A stretch of DNA of 64,000 nucleotides, from contig CALLAF010000004.1 in the NCBI GenBank assembly GCA_938002605.1, positions 1-64,000 on the forward strand, written 5' to 3'. Origin of the DNA: an uncultured Paracoccaceae bacterium (lineage in GTDB: Bacteria; Pseudomonadota; Alphaproteobacteria; Rhodobacterales; Rhodobacteraceae). Position 1 is the first letter of the stretch. Every line of letters begins with the position of its first letter. The translations under genes were made by a program, and so were the position numbers. The notes below the pieces were generated by a model, which saw only the letters and a list, made by a program, of their open reading frames with translations, searched no databases and was not told where the DNA came from. Positions 8,201 through 17,289 of this stretch are shown piece after piece.

Positions 8201-8899
8201 ATGCGCGCGTTTGTCCGCGGCCATTGGCAATTGATCGTCCTGACGGTCATCGTCTTTGCGCTATGGCAAACGCCCGTTATGACGCCGCTAAAGATATTGG
8301 TCGTGTTTTTGCACGAGGCATCCCATGCCATCGCCGTACTGTTGACGGGCGGTGAAGTCGTGAGCTTTTCGATCAATCAAAACCAAGGCGGCATGGTCTG
8401 GGCCAGAGGCGGAAACCGCTTTGTCACGCTAACTGCGGGCTACCTTGGGTCACTGCTAATCGGCGTGGGCCTATTGATTGCAGCCCTTCGTACGGCAGCC
8501 GACCGTAAAATCATGGCCGGGCTGGGCATCGCGATGCTGCTGATCGCCGCCTTCTATATTCGCAGCGCATTTGCGCTGTCGTTTACGGTGGCAACGGGTG
8601 GTGTCATGCTCTTGCTTGCGTGGAAATTCGGACATGGCATCAATGATCTGTGTCTGCGCATCATCGGATTGAGCAGCATGTTCTACGTGCCCTACGATAT
8701 TATCAGCGATACAATCCTGCGTGCGCAGTTAAGTTCAGACGCCCGGATGCTTGCCGAAGAATTTGGTGGGACAACCATGATTTGGGGCAGCACTTGGTTG
8801 CTCGTCAGTGTGGGCGTAATCGGGTTTTGCTTGCGCTACGGTTTGGGGCGCGACAGCAACCTGCCGCTGCCGTGGGCTAAACCTACCACATTGTCTTAG
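8201..8899 (+). CDS. M50-like membrane metallopeptidase family protein
   Basis: A 232-residue polytopic membrane protein with about six hydrophobic segments. HEASH at residues 38-42, within or beside a membrane helix, is the HExxH zinc motif of site-2-protease-like proteins (the M50B-like family PF13398). The helix at about 72-92 (AGYLGSLLIGVGLLIAA) resembles the second conserved region of these proteins. No PDZ domain is present. The biological substrate is unknown, and some members of this family may not be proteases at all. It is four bases downstream of accA and its end overlaps the convergent flavoprotein gene by 17 bases. Confidence 0.75.
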   Translation: MRAFVRGHWQLIVLTVIVFALWQTPVMTPLKILVVFLHEASHAIAVLLTGGEVVSFSINQNQGGMVWARGGNRFVTLTAGYLGSLLIGVGLLIAALRTAADRKIMAGLGIAMLLIAAFYIRSAFALSFTVATGGVMLLLAWKFGHGINDLCLRIIGLSSMFYVPYDIISDTILRAQLSSDARMLAEEFGGTTMIWGSTWLLVSVGVIGFCLRYGLGRDSNLPLPWAKPTTLS

Positions 8900-9491
8900 C
8901 GGCCCGCGCACCCCAGCTTGCGTCGTATTCAGCACCGTCAAAACCGGCTTCTTGTTCTGCAAGCATTTCACCCACACTAGGCTGGTCAGTGCTTTCGTCC
9001 CCAGCGGTCCAAACTCCTGCGCGCATCAAGGCGCGTGCGCATTGGCTGTAAACTTCGGTGACGGTAATAACAGCAACGCTGCGCGGCTGGCGGCCCTTTT
9101 GATCAAAGCGCCCCAGCATATCAGGGGCGACAGAGACAACCGCCCTACCATTCACCCTGATCACATTGTTGGAGCCGGGAACAAAAAACATCAGGCTAAT
9201 CCGCCCGTCAGCGACAATGTTGCGCAACGTATCCATCCGATTATTGCCGCGCCAATCAGGCAGTAACAGGGTATTTGCGTTCTCGATGGTCACTACGGGG
9301 CCGTCGTCACCACGTGGACTGCCATCCGTCCCTTCGGGGCCAACGGTCGAAACGACGCAAAACCGCGAGGCGGCGATCCATTTGTGATAAAGCGGCGTCA
9401 GATGATCTGCGACCTTGATCACAGATGCTTTGCCGGGCCTACCATAAATCGCCTCAAGCGCAGCAATATCTGTAATCGTATGATCAACCAT
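8883..9491 (-). CDS. Pyridoxamine 5'-phosphate oxidase-like FMN-binding protein
   Basis: A 202-residue split-barrel protein of the pyridoxamine-phosphate-oxidase-like superfamily, of the subgroup often called MSMEG_1061. Typical blocks are SRFCVVSTVGPEGTDGSPRG at about residues 42-61, the LLPDWRGNNRMDTLRNI core and FFVPGSNNVIRVNGRA. Members bind FMN or F420 and reduce poorly defined substrates. The ATG at 9491 is eight bases inside the end of plsC, so the two are one transcription unit. True PdxH activity is unlikely because the PdxH substrate motifs are not seen. Confidence 0.82.
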   Translation of the reverse strand: MVDHTITDIAALEAIYGRPGKASVIKVADHLTPLYHKWIAASRFCVVSTVGPEGTDGSPRGDDGPVVTIENANTLLLPDWRGNNRMDTLRNIVADGRISLMFFVPGSNNVIRVNGRAVVSVAPDMLGRFDQKGRQPRSVAVITVTEVYSQCARALMRAGVWTAGDESTDQPSVGEMLAEQEAGFDGAEYDASWGARAAKTMW

Positions 9492-10212
9492 GAAACCCAG
9501 CCTCAGCGTTGAGGTGATCACTCGCTGACTCGATTTGCTCTTCGAGAAGCGCCATGAATTCTGGCACCTCTAGTCCCGGCTCAATCCGTGGCAAAAATTC
9601 AAAAATGGCGACACCCGGCTTGCGGTAGATTCCGCGTTTGGGCCAGTATAGACCCGCATTCGTCGCCACTGGAACGACCGGCTGATCCAATTCGCGGTAC
9701 AATAACCCGGTGCCGACCTTGTACTTTGCCTTCGCGCCCGGCGCGATCCGTGTTCCCTGAGGATAAATGATAAGCTGTCCCGGTAGTGCGCGCCCTGCTT
9801 GCACATCTGACAGCATTTTCTTGATCGCCGCCCCTCGTTTTCCACGGTTTACAGGGATACATCCAATGCGCAGACCGAACTGACCAATAATCGGTGCGTA
9901 TTTTAGAATCGCTTTCATGATGAATTTTCCGCGTGGGATCGCCCCGTAAATCGCCAAAACATCCATGAAAGACTGATGCTTCGCGGCGACCATGACTTCG
10001 TCAGTTGGTGGCGTGCCGCGTACTTCCCACCTAAGCCCAATCATCCACGACGCAGACCAACGCACATAGCGCACATAGGTATGGCAAGCGGCAATAGCGC
10101 CACGCCGCGAAACAATTGCCGCAGGCAAAAACAACAGCCCTACGACCAACATTGCCACATACATCAGGCCAACGAAAATAAGAGACCGCAGCCATTGGAT
10201 CGCATAGCTCAT
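9484..10212 (-). CDS. plsC: 1-acyl-sn-glycerol-3-phosphate acyltransferase
   Basis: A 242-residue membrane acyltransferase that makes phosphatidic acid from lysophosphatidic acid at the inner membrane. The HX4D catalytic motif is H79-D84 (KHQSFMD), and the glycerophosphate-binding motif is YPQGTR at about 150-155, a PQGTR form of the usual PEGTR. A hydrophobic N-terminal helix spans residues 10-33. The ATG at 10212 gives the usual N-terminus and overlaps the ftsX stop by four bases, so plsC is translated from the ftsEX message. The frame extends further upstream only inside ftsX. Confidence 0.92.
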   Translation of the reverse strand: MSYAIQWLRSLIFVGLMYVAMLVVGLLFLPAAIVSRRGAIAACHTYVRYVRWSASWMIGLRWEVRGTPPTDEVMVAAKHQSFMDVLAIYGAIPRGKFIMKAILKYAPIIGQFGLRIGCIPVNRGKRGAAIKKMLSDVQAGRALPGQLIIYPQGTRIAPGAKAKYKVGTGLLYRELDQPVVPVATNAGLYWPKRGIYRKPGVAIFEFLPRIEPGLEVPEFMALLEEQIESASDHLNAEAGFHG

Positions 10213-11081
10213 GTTTGTTCCTTCAACCTTGTCATTGCGGCCGCGCGGGTGGCAAAGAACGCGACACCCGCCGCGAGCAGTGGAATAACCACGGGCCATA
10301 TCCAGCCAGCGCCCTTAAATCCAATCTCGGCGAAAAAACCGCCGCCATCAGGCAAAATTTGCACTACAATCACGCCCATTACAACGCCCGCAATTGCGCC
10401 TGCACCTGCGCGCAACGTAAAACGTCGCACAAAGGCTCGCGCGATATAGACATCACGCGCCCCAACAAGACGCAGCACCCGGATCACTTGCACATTCGCG
10501 GCAAGCGAGGCTTGGGCCGCAAGCGTGATCATCGCTGCAATGCACGCACCAATCAGCAAAATCACGAGCCATCCAATCAACCGGACACGCGCGGCGGCTG
10601 CCAAAAGCGGATCACGCCAATCGCCGTGATCGTCAAAGACGGCTCCGGGGATTTCGGCGTCAAATCGGGCCTGAAGTCCCGCCAGATCATAGGGCGGATC
10701 ATCTGCGATGACTTCGATCAGCTGGGGGATCGGCAGGCTATCCAGCGGTATCTCCGTACCAAACCACGGGGTCAGCAACGCCTCTTGTTCATCAGCGGTA
10801 AGCGCGTGAGCGCTGGCCACCCCCGGCGTGGTTTCTAGGATTTGCAGGGCCTTTTGCAGCAGGTCCGTATCCGCAGGAAGCCGCAATGTCGCCGCTTGCG
10901 CCAATTCATCTGCCCAGCGATCCGCAACACGCCCCGCTGACATCGACAGCGCGAGCGCGATCACCGCCAAAAACGCCATCACCGCCGCCACAAATATTGT
11001 CAACCGGGCGGTTAGCCCTGTTGGTGGCACCACCCGATCTGCCTGTGGGTCACCAATGATCAGGTCCAAAAGCAGCTTCAT
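10209..11081 (-). CDS. ftsX: Cell division protein FtsX
   Basis: A 290-residue permease-like membrane protein with one N-terminal helix (about 30-50), a periplasmic loop of some 100 residues (about 60-165), and three C-terminal helices, the FtsX plan. In this family FtsX pairs with FtsE to control periplasmic cell-wall hydrolases during division. The C-terminal block VIRVLRLVGARDVYIARAFV corresponds to the conserved FtsX coupling region. It overlaps ftsE upstream (ATGA) and plsC downstream. The arrangement ftsE-ftsX-plsC is common in Rhodobacteraceae. Confidence 0.92.
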   Translation of the reverse strand: MKLLLDLIIGDPQADRVVPPTGLTARLTIFVAAVMAFLAVIALALSMSAGRVADRWADELAQAATLRLPADTDLLQKALQILETTPGVASAHALTADEQEALLTPWFGTEIPLDSLPIPQLIEVIADDPPYDLAGLQARFDAEIPGAVFDDHGDWRDPLLAAAARVRLIGWLVILLIGACIAAMITLAAQASLAANVQVIRVLRLVGARDVYIARAFVRRFTLRAGAGAIAGVVMGVIVVQILPDGGGFFAEIGFKGAGWIWPVVIPLLAAGVAFFATRAAAMTRLKEQT

Positions 11082-11752
11082 AGAACCGCCCCCGCGCTGG
11101 TCAATTGCCCGTCTTTCAACCGTAAGACCCGCGCATCGACGTCAGATTTCAACGATCGGATCATCGCCAGATCATGGGTCGCAATCAGCACGGTTTTTCC
11201 CATCCGGTGAAGTTCAACCAAGAGCGCCAGTAAGCGCTGCGACATTTCCCAATCAACATTGCCTGTCGGCTCATCCGCGATAATTACATCAGGCGACATG
11301 ATCACCGCACGCGCAAGTGCGGCGCGTTGGCGTTCGCCACCGGACAATTCCGGCGGGCATTGCCCCGACTGTCTGGAAAGCCCGACCCAAGACAACAGTT
11401 CCTTGAGGTTTTCACTGGCCTCAGAAGCGCGATCGGCTACGGTCAAAGGCAGCGCGATATTTTCAGCGATGCTGAGATGGTCAAGGAACTGGCAATCTTG
11501 GTGAACTACCCCAATGCGTCGGCGGGACATTGCCACCGCGTCGCGATCAAGCCCGTGCGCATCCTGTCCAAACAGGCGCACTTTGCCACGTTGTGCCTGT
11601 AAATCGGCGTAGCACAACCGCAACAGTGTGGTCTTTCCCGCGCCCGACGGCCCCGTCAGAAACTGGAACGAACCTGGTGCAAGTGTCAGGGATAACTGGG
11701 AAAAAAGGGCCGTATCCCCGTAGCCATAGGACACATTATCCAATTCAATCAC
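11078..11752 (-). CDS. ftsE: Cell division ATP-binding protein FtsE
   Basis: A 224-residue ABC ATPase. Walker A is GPSGAGKTT at residues 34-42, the ABC signature is LSGGERQRAALARAV at about 136-150, and Walker B is VIIADEPTGNVD at about 155-166, followed by the switch histidine in ATHD. The order and spacing fit FtsE, and the partner ftsX follows with a four-base overlap. FtsEX links the divisome to cell-wall hydrolysis. The promoter should lie in the 166-base region shared with the divergent zinc-ribbon gene. Confidence 0.94.
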   Translation of the reverse strand: MIELDNVSYGYGDTALFSQLSLTLAPGSFQFLTGPSGAGKTTLLRLCYADLQAQRGKVRLFGQDAHGLDRDAVAMSRRRIGVVHQDCQFLDHLSIAENIALPLTVADRASEASENLKELLSWVGLSRQSGQCPPELSGGERQRAALARAVIMSPDVIIADEPTGNVDWEMSQRLLALLVELHRMGKTVLIATHDLAMIRSLKSDVDARVLRLKDGQLTSAGAVL

Positions 11753-11918
11753 GGCTTTTCCTTTGCGTCATGCGCCTGTATTGCCTAAATCAACGCGAGG
11801 ATACAATGACCGCCCGGATCACATTCGTGCAAATGCTTTGCGTTTGTGCCGATTATTGTTAGATTACAGGTAGTTTTGTGAATTGAGTAATTGTTTTTCG
11901 GGCTGAAGGATAAGAATA

Positions 11919-12794
11919 ATGCGGCTAATTTGCCCCAAATGTAATGCACAATATGATGTGTCCAGTGACGCTATTCCCGTCGGCGGGCGCGATGTGCAAT
12001 GTTCTAGCTGTTCGCACACGTGGTTCCAGACCGAAAAGCCCGCCGAAGCGGCAAGCGTCGTAGCGCCTACTGCGCGCGCCCAAACCACTGCCCCTGCCGC
12101 GCAATCTCGGGTCGTAACACAGGTCGAAAACGCGGTCACGAAACGTAAACCCTTAGATTCTTCCATCGCGGACATCTTGCGCCAGGAAGCGGCGCGCGAA
12201 CAAGCCGCCGCAGAAGCCAAAGTCGCGGAACAAGCACAGCCCGCCGCTGAGACGCCTACTGAACCCCGTCGCAACGACCCGGTTACCGCCGAAGAAACAC
12301 GCCGCCGCATTTCGATGATGGCCGAAGAAGATACGCATACGCCTGCCGCTGTAGCCGCCGCCGCAACAGGCGCCGTTTCTGATGACACAAACATGCGCAC
12401 CGTGCCCAGCATTGACGAAATCAACCAACAGCTACGCGCGCGGTCACAGTCTGGCGACGGTGCCAATCTGACCGATGCCGAACAGCAAGAGGTCGTGCAA
12501 CGCCGCGGTTTCCGTCGCGGCTTTGCCTTTATGTTGATTTTGATCGCGCTCGCGATTGCCCCCTATATCTTTGCCGATCAAATCGTTGCAAAATTCCCGC
12601 AGGTGGCGGAACCAATGGCGACCTACATCGAAGTTATGGATAACCTGCGGCTGTGGCTGAACGACCAGTTCCAGATGCTGCGTGGACTGATTGAAGAATA
12701 CACAGGATCAGCGGCAGAACCAGCTGAACCCGCCGTGCCTGGCCCAGCTGTTGAAAGCACAGCACCGGCAGCGCCCGCAGCACCGTCAGAATAA
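11919..12794 (+). CDS. MJ0042-type zinc-ribbon protein with one membrane helix
   Basis: A 291-residue protein. The N-terminus is an MJ0042-type zinc ribbon with C5-x2-C8 and C28-x2-C31. A long alanine-, glutamate- and glutamine-rich linker follows (about 45-195), then one membrane helix (about 204-224, FMLILIALAIAPYIF), a short folded segment and an alanine/proline tail. The topology suggests a cytoplasmic zinc ribbon tethered to the inner membrane. Its position divergent from ftsEX is typical of Rhodobacteraceae; the function has not been established to my knowledge. AAGGAT lies in front of the ATG. Confidence 0.85.
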   Translation: MRLICPKCNAQYDVSSDAIPVGGRDVQCSSCSHTWFQTEKPAEAASVVAPTARAQTTAPAAQSRVVTQVENAVTKRKPLDSSIADILRQEAAREQAAAEAKVAEQAQPAAETPTEPRRNDPVTAEETRRRISMMAEEDTHTPAAVAAAATGAVSDDTNMRTVPSIDEINQQLRARSQSGDGANLTDAEQQEVVQRRGFRRGFAFMLILIALAIAPYIFADQIVAKFPQVAEPMATYIEVMDNLRLWLNDQFQMLRGLIEEYTGSAAEPAEPAVPGPAVESTAPAAPAAPSE

Positions 12795-12798
12795 ATCG

Positions 12799-15378
12799 CT
12801 AAAATTGATCGAGCAGGCGGCGCAGGTAGTCGCGCTCGATCTCTGGGCGCTCTTGATCGCCTGACCGGCGCCGGATTTCATCCAGCAGTTCTTCGGCGCG
12901 CCGATTGACATCGACACCGCCAAGCAGCTCTTGTTCGGTCCCGGATTGCCCGGTGTTGCCAATTTCACGCCCCAAAGGATCGCGCGCACCCGGCACGGGA
13001 CGTCCTGATGCTTCGCCTTGCTCAGTCCCTTGGCCCGGTTCGTTGCTCCCGTTTTCTGCCAAAGACTGGCCCAATTCACGCATGCCATTGCGCAGGGCGT
13101 TCATTGCTTCGGCTTGACGGTCGATTGCCTTGGCCAGATCGCCATTGCGCAGTGCCTCTTCAGCCCCGTCCATTGCGCCTTCGGCCTGTTCGAGCGATTG
13201 GCGTGCGATTTCACCGGCTTCGCCATCCAGATTTGGAAGCCCATCACGTTGTCGTTGCAGTTCATCGCGCAATGCTTGCTGCCGTTCGGCAAGGCTCTGG
13301 CCGCCACCTTGACCGTCTTCGCCGGTATCGCCGCCTGATCCACTATCACCCGGTTCTTGCCCTTGCGCACCCTGTTGGCCCGGTTGTTCGCCTTGCTGGC
13401 CAGGTTGATCACCCGGTTCTGTACCGTCTTGCCCTTGATCGCCCTGTTGTCCCGGCTGGGGTTGCTGCCCTTGGGGGGCTGGATTGAACTGCTCTTGAAG
13501 TTCGCGAAAAGCATCATCAGACAGTTCTTCTTGGTCGCGTAAAGTTTCCGCAAGGTCTTGCATTGATTGCTGGCCCGGTGTTTGCGGGCCGTCGCCACCT
13601 TCACCTTGAGTGATGCGCATGTTTTCCATCAGCTCATTAAGCTGTTCCATCAGCTCTGCAGCTTCCGCCATGCGGCCTTCTTGCATGAGCTCTTCGATGC
13701 GATCCATCAAGGCTTGAATTTCACTTGATGACACTTCGAAACTATCTTCGCTACTATCAGCCTGATCTGTGCCGTCGTTTGGCTCAGTTTCCTCTGCAAG
13801 CAAGCGCATATAGTCATCCGTCGCTTCGCGCAGCTCTTGCATCAGCTCGGCAATTTCGGCATCGGACGCGCCATTGCGCATCGCTTCGGCTAACCGCTCT
13901 TGGGCTCGTTCGAGCCGTTTGCGCGCGTCCGACAATCGCCCATCTTCAAGCTGCACGGCCAAGTCCCACAGCGCTTGCACGATCTCGGCCTGACCTTCAT
14001 CGTTTATGCCAAATTCAGACATACGGTCCAATTGGCGAATAATCGTGCGCAAGCGTAGATATGATGTTTCTTCGATACCCAGCTCATCAGGACGATGCGC
14101 CATTGCGCGCAATACCTGATTAACACGCACGACATTGGCCTTGGACCACATCAGATCGCGTCGTTGTTCGATCACCGCCTTCGCAAAGGGGCGGAAAAAC
14201 CGCCGCCCCGGCAGGATCATCTGCTCGGCTGCGGCATCGGTCACCTGCCCGGCGGCGTCCACGACCCGAAGCTGCATCGTAACCGGAAGATTGGCGAGGA
14301 TATGTTCGCTCAGATTATCAATCAGAAGTGCATCAAAATCGGTACGCGAACCAGTAAATGGCATCGGCAGGTCGATCACCAATGGATCGATCGGATCGGG
14401 GTCGATGGTCAGCCCGTATTCACGGGGCACTTGCGTCAAATCCAGCGTGATCGTTGCTGTGCCTGTCGCAACGCCATAGTCATCAAACGCCATGAAGGGC
14501 TGCGAAAATTCGCCCATTGCATCCGCTTCAATCGGCCCGGTTAGTTCGACCTCTGGGGCAATATCAGGAATTGCGGTGATGTCCCATGCGATCCCGTTGT
14601 CGCCCAATACAGACAATGTACCGGACTGGGTGATATCAAATTTCTGTTGCGGATCAGACGCTGCGGCGACTTCGCCCGTGCGCCCAGATACGGTTTCTGC
14701 CAAGGTCAGCGCGCCGACCTCACCGTATAAGCGCAGCGTGACTTGGCTGCCTGTGGGGACAGACAAATCGCCCGCGGGCACATCGTTAAGATAGATCGCA
14801 GGCTTGCCTGTATATGCTGGCGGTTCGACCCAGCCTTCCCAGACTGGGCCTGCAACTAGCGTGCCGCTATCGCCCGAAACGACATCGCCCACGGATGTGA
14901 TCCGCAACAGCGATCCGAACAAAAGCGCCACAACAAAAAACAAAAGTGCCATAAACCGCAGCCCGTAAGGGTCACGATCCGTCAATTTCAGATCTGGTTC
15001 GACCGCATGCGCCGATTTAGTACGCTCTGCCATACGGGCCAAATGCGCCTGCCACACGGCGGTTGATGCAGGGTCATCGCCGCCAATAGCTTGGGTATCG
15101 GCAATGGCCGCAATTGGGCGGCCCGGCATAGCGGCATCAACGCGCGCAATCGCGTCAGACCGGGACGGGACGCGAAACCAACGCAGCCCCCAAAACAATG
15201 TGCTAAACGTCGCAACCGCGCTCACGACAACAGCGGCCCAAAACAGCTCAAGCGGCATTGTTTCATGCCACCCCATCATCATGGCGGCCAAAATAAGTAG
15301 CAACACCGTCCATAGCGGCCAGAACGCCCGCATAAGCTGTTCGGCCAGCATCCCCGCCCGTGTGAGCGTGATGGGCAT
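12799..15378 (-). CDS. TIGR02302 (DUF4175) family membrane protein
   Basis: An 859-residue protein of the TIGR02302 family, found in alphaproteobacteria and of unknown function. Two membrane helices lie at about residues 15-65 and a third at about 140-160. A large periplasmic beta-rich part follows, then a helical region of about 250 residues with glutamate- and methionine-rich coiled coils (ELMQEGRMAEAAELMEQL), a low-complexity Gly/Gln/Pro stretch at about 640-710, and a second coiled coil ending in RRLLDQF. It stands 49 bases downstream of lysA in the same direction. Its tail ends next to the convergent zinc-ribbon gene. Confidence 0.88.
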   Translation of the reverse strand: MPITLTRAGMLAEQLMRAFWPLWTVLLLILAAMMMGWHETMPLELFWAAVVVSAVATFSTLFWGLRWFRVPSRSDAIARVDAAMPGRPIAAIADTQAIGGDDPASTAVWQAHLARMAERTKSAHAVEPDLKLTDRDPYGLRFMALLFFVVALLFGSLLRITSVGDVVSGDSGTLVAGPVWEGWVEPPAYTGKPAIYLNDVPAGDLSVPTGSQVTLRLYGEVGALTLAETVSGRTGEVAAASDPQQKFDITQSGTLSVLGDNGIAWDITAIPDIAPEVELTGPIEADAMGEFSQPFMAFDDYGVATGTATITLDLTQVPREYGLTIDPDPIDPLVIDLPMPFTGSRTDFDALLIDNLSEHILANLPVTMQLRVVDAAGQVTDAAAEQMILPGRRFFRPFAKAVIEQRRDLMWSKANVVRVNQVLRAMAHRPDELGIEETSYLRLRTIIRQLDRMSEFGINDEGQAEIVQALWDLAVQLEDGRLSDARKRLERAQERLAEAMRNGASDAEIAELMQELREATDDYMRLLAEETEPNDGTDQADSSEDSFEVSSSEIQALMDRIEELMQEGRMAEAAELMEQLNELMENMRITQGEGGDGPQTPGQQSMQDLAETLRDQEELSDDAFRELQEQFNPAPQGQQPQPGQQGDQGQDGTEPGDQPGQQGEQPGQQGAQGQEPGDSGSGGDTGEDGQGGGQSLAERQQALRDELQRQRDGLPNLDGEAGEIARQSLEQAEGAMDGAEEALRNGDLAKAIDRQAEAMNALRNGMRELGQSLAENGSNEPGQGTEQGEASGRPVPGARDPLGREIGNTGQSGTEQELLGGVDVNRRAEELLDEIRRRSGDQERPEIERDYLRRLLDQF

Positions 15379-15427
15379 ACGCAGGTGGCGCAGTTGATCG
15401 CTTGGGTCGGTCAGCGGGGCTCTCCCT

Positions 15428-16714
15428 TTAGTCTGGCGTCGACAGCCATGGTGGGAGTGTATCGCGCGCGATCATATCTTCATAGGTCGGACGTTGGCGG
15501 ATAACCGCAAATTGATCACCATCCACCAAAACTTCGGGGATTAACGGCCGTGAGTTGTACTCAGAAGCCATCACGGCCCCATATGCACCCGCAGAACGGA
15601 ACGCGATCAGATCATCGGATGCAACCGCAGGCATTTCGCGCGCCTTGGCAAAAGTATCGCCACTTTCACAGATCGGGCCGACGATATCGTATTTGGCGGG
15701 CTCACAGCCCGGTGCGGGTTCAACTACGGGCACGATATCGTGCCATGCTTCGTACATGGCAGGGCGAATCAAATCGTTCATCGCGCCATCAATGATCAAA
15801 AATTCGCGGTCTTCACCGGATTTCACATAGATCACTTTGGACACAAGCAACCCTGCGTTACCTGCGATCAGGCGGCCCGGTTCAATCTCAATCTCGCACC
15901 CTAAATGGCCAACGGCGCGCTGCACCATCGCGCCATAGTCCGTTGGCAGAGGCGGCGCGTCGTTTGACCGCGTATAAGGAATGCCCAAACCGCCGCCTAG
16001 ATCAAGGCGGGTAATTTCATGGCCGTCGGCGCGCAGCTGTTCGGTCAGTTCTGCGACCTTGGCATAAGCGGCTTCAAACGGGGCAAGGTCGGTCAGTTGT
16101 GATCCGATATGCACATCGATCCCGATCACTTTCAGACCCGGCAGCTTTGCGGCCATCGCATAAACATCGCGTGCGCGTGAAATCGGAATGCCGAATTTGT
16201 TTTCAGATTTCCCCGTTGCGATTTTGGCATGGGTTTTTGCATCGACATCAGGGTTTACCCGCACGGTAATCGGCGCGACCTTGCCCAATGATTGCGCGAC
16301 CCGGTCAAGCATAATCATCTCAGGCTCGCTTTCGACGTTGAACTGGCGAATGCCGCCTTCCAACGCCTGACGCATTTCATCGGCAGTTTTACCGACGCCA
16401 GAAAATACAATCCGGTCGCCCGGCACGCCAGCGGCCTTGGCGCGCAAATATTCACCGATGGACACAACATCCATACCCGCGCCTTGATCGGCAAGAATTT
16501 TTAGAACAGCCTGATTTGACAGCGACTTCATCGCAAAACAGACCAGATGATCACCCCAAGCAAGGGCGTCATCAAACAGCGTAAAGTGACGTTTCAGCGT
16601 GGCCGTTGAATACACATAAAACGGGGTACCCACAGCAGCAGCAATGTCAGCAACGGGTACATCTTCGGCGTAAAGCGCGCCATCACGATACACAAAATGG
16701 TCCAAACCTGTCAT
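15428..16714 (-). CDS. lysA: Diaminopimelate decarboxylase
   Basis: A 428-residue fold-type III PLP enzyme that makes lysine from meso-diaminopimelate, the last step of lysine synthesis. The PLP lysine is K63 in FAMKSLSN. The HIGSQ block, the glycine-rich GGGLGIPY phosphate loop, EPGRL and the catalytic CESGDTF at about residue 345 are all present. The length is typical. A hairpin in the leader overlaps the ribosome binding site just before the ATG. The gene lies in a minus-strand run with argH upstream and the TIGR02302 gene downstream. Confidence 0.96.
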   Translation of the reverse strand: MTGLDHFVYRDGALYAEDVPVADIAAAVGTPFYVYSTATLKRHFTLFDDALAWGDHLVCFAMKSLSNQAVLKILADQGAGMDVVSIGEYLRAKAAGVPGDRIVFSGVGKTADEMRQALEGGIRQFNVESEPEMIMLDRVAQSLGKVAPITVRVNPDVDAKTHAKIATGKSENKFGIPISRARDVYAMAAKLPGLKVIGIDVHIGSQLTDLAPFEAAYAKVAELTEQLRADGHEITRLDLGGGLGIPYTRSNDAPPLPTDYGAMVQRAVGHLGCEIEIEPGRLIAGNAGLLVSKVIYVKSGEDREFLIIDGAMNDLIRPAMYEAWHDIVPVVEPAPGCEPAKYDIVGPICESGDTFAKAREMPAVASDDLIAFRSAGAYGAVMASEYNSRPLIPEVLVDGDQFAVIRQRPTYEDMIARDTLPPWLSTPD

Positions 16715-16717
16715 CCT

Positions 16718-16739
16718 TGTCCAAAATCAGTCTTGGACA
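16718..16739 (-). promoter_or_regulatory. Leader hairpin next to the lysA start codon
   Basis: TGTCCAA at 16718-16724 and TTGGACA at 16733-16739 form a seven-pair stem with an eight-base loop. On the lysA transcript the stem ends four bases before the ATG and includes the GGACA part of the putative ribosome binding site GGACAAGG. It could lower translation. No lysine riboswitch consensus is seen. Confidence 0.35.
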
Positions 16740-16777
16740 TAGCAGATCAGCCCCAAAGACCAACCCTGATTTGCAGC

Positions 16778-17116
16778 CTAAAGGTTACGATTTTTGGTAG
16801 GGTCACGCGAATAAACAACGCGGTTGCGCAGATACAGATAGAGCGGCAACCCGCAGCTAACCCCAATACAAATCGTCGCCGCAATTGCCCAAAGGCTGCG
16901 CAAATTACGCGTCACGGCGACCTCGGAGAGTATCCATATGATCAGCACCACGGCGCTGATCACAACGTCCCACGTCAAACCTGTCGATGCCAAGTTGGCG
17001 CGCCACGCATCCACCAGTGCAAAGAGGCTCCACCCTTCGGCCAGAAACCATTGCACAAAGAAATACATCGGATGCACGGCACCCCAAATCGCAAGGATCA
17101 GGAAGACGAAACGCAT
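16778..17116 (-). CDS. DUF2834 family membrane protein
   Basis: A 112-residue inner-membrane protein of the DUF2834 family with three hydrophobic segments, at about residues 3-25, 47-66 and 74-95. The motif VDAWRANLASTGLTWDV in the middle is the conserved family block. Function is unknown. The ATG overlaps the TAA of the upstream lipoprotein gene by one base (TAATG), and lysA starts about 60 bases downstream, so it belongs to the argH-lysA run. Confidence 0.8.
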   Translation of the reverse strand: MRFVFLILAIWGAVHPMYFFVQWFLAEGWSLFALVDAWRANLASTGLTWDVVISAVVLIIWILSEVAVTRNLRSLWAIAATICIGVSCGLPLYLYLRNRVVYSRDPTKNRNL

Positions 17117-17289
17117 TAAAGGTTCGCACCTATTGAAACTGTTCCATTTGTCGCACCCAATGATGTTGATGTGCTTACGCCACCGGTACCTGCGCTAATG
17201 CCAACGTTAGCAGATGGCGTCCACGGCGCGCCGTCGGCGCCACAACCAGCAAGGGCCGCAACGGCCAAAATCAATGCAATATTTTTCAT
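17116..17289 (-). CDS. Small lipoprotein between argH and lysA
   Basis: A 57-residue lipoprotein precursor: [16 protein letters not shown] is a classic lipoprotein signal with the lipobox LAGC and a modified cysteine at 16. The mature part is only about 42 residues, rich in Gly, Ser, Thr and Asn, with no fold recognisable. The ATG overlaps the argH stop codon (ATGA) and its own TAA overlaps the DUF2834 start, so it is translated as part of the run. Short lipoproteins at this site are seen in related genomes, often annotated hypothetical. Confidence 0.75.
   Translation of the reverse strand: MKNIALILAVAALAGCGADGAPWTPSANVGISAGTGGVSTSTSLGATNGTVSIGANL

Noticed and set aside
16715-16777. Lysine riboswitch upstream of lysA
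   Set aside because: The leader is only 63 bases and lacks the multi-helix lysine-riboswitch core; only a simple hairpin is present.
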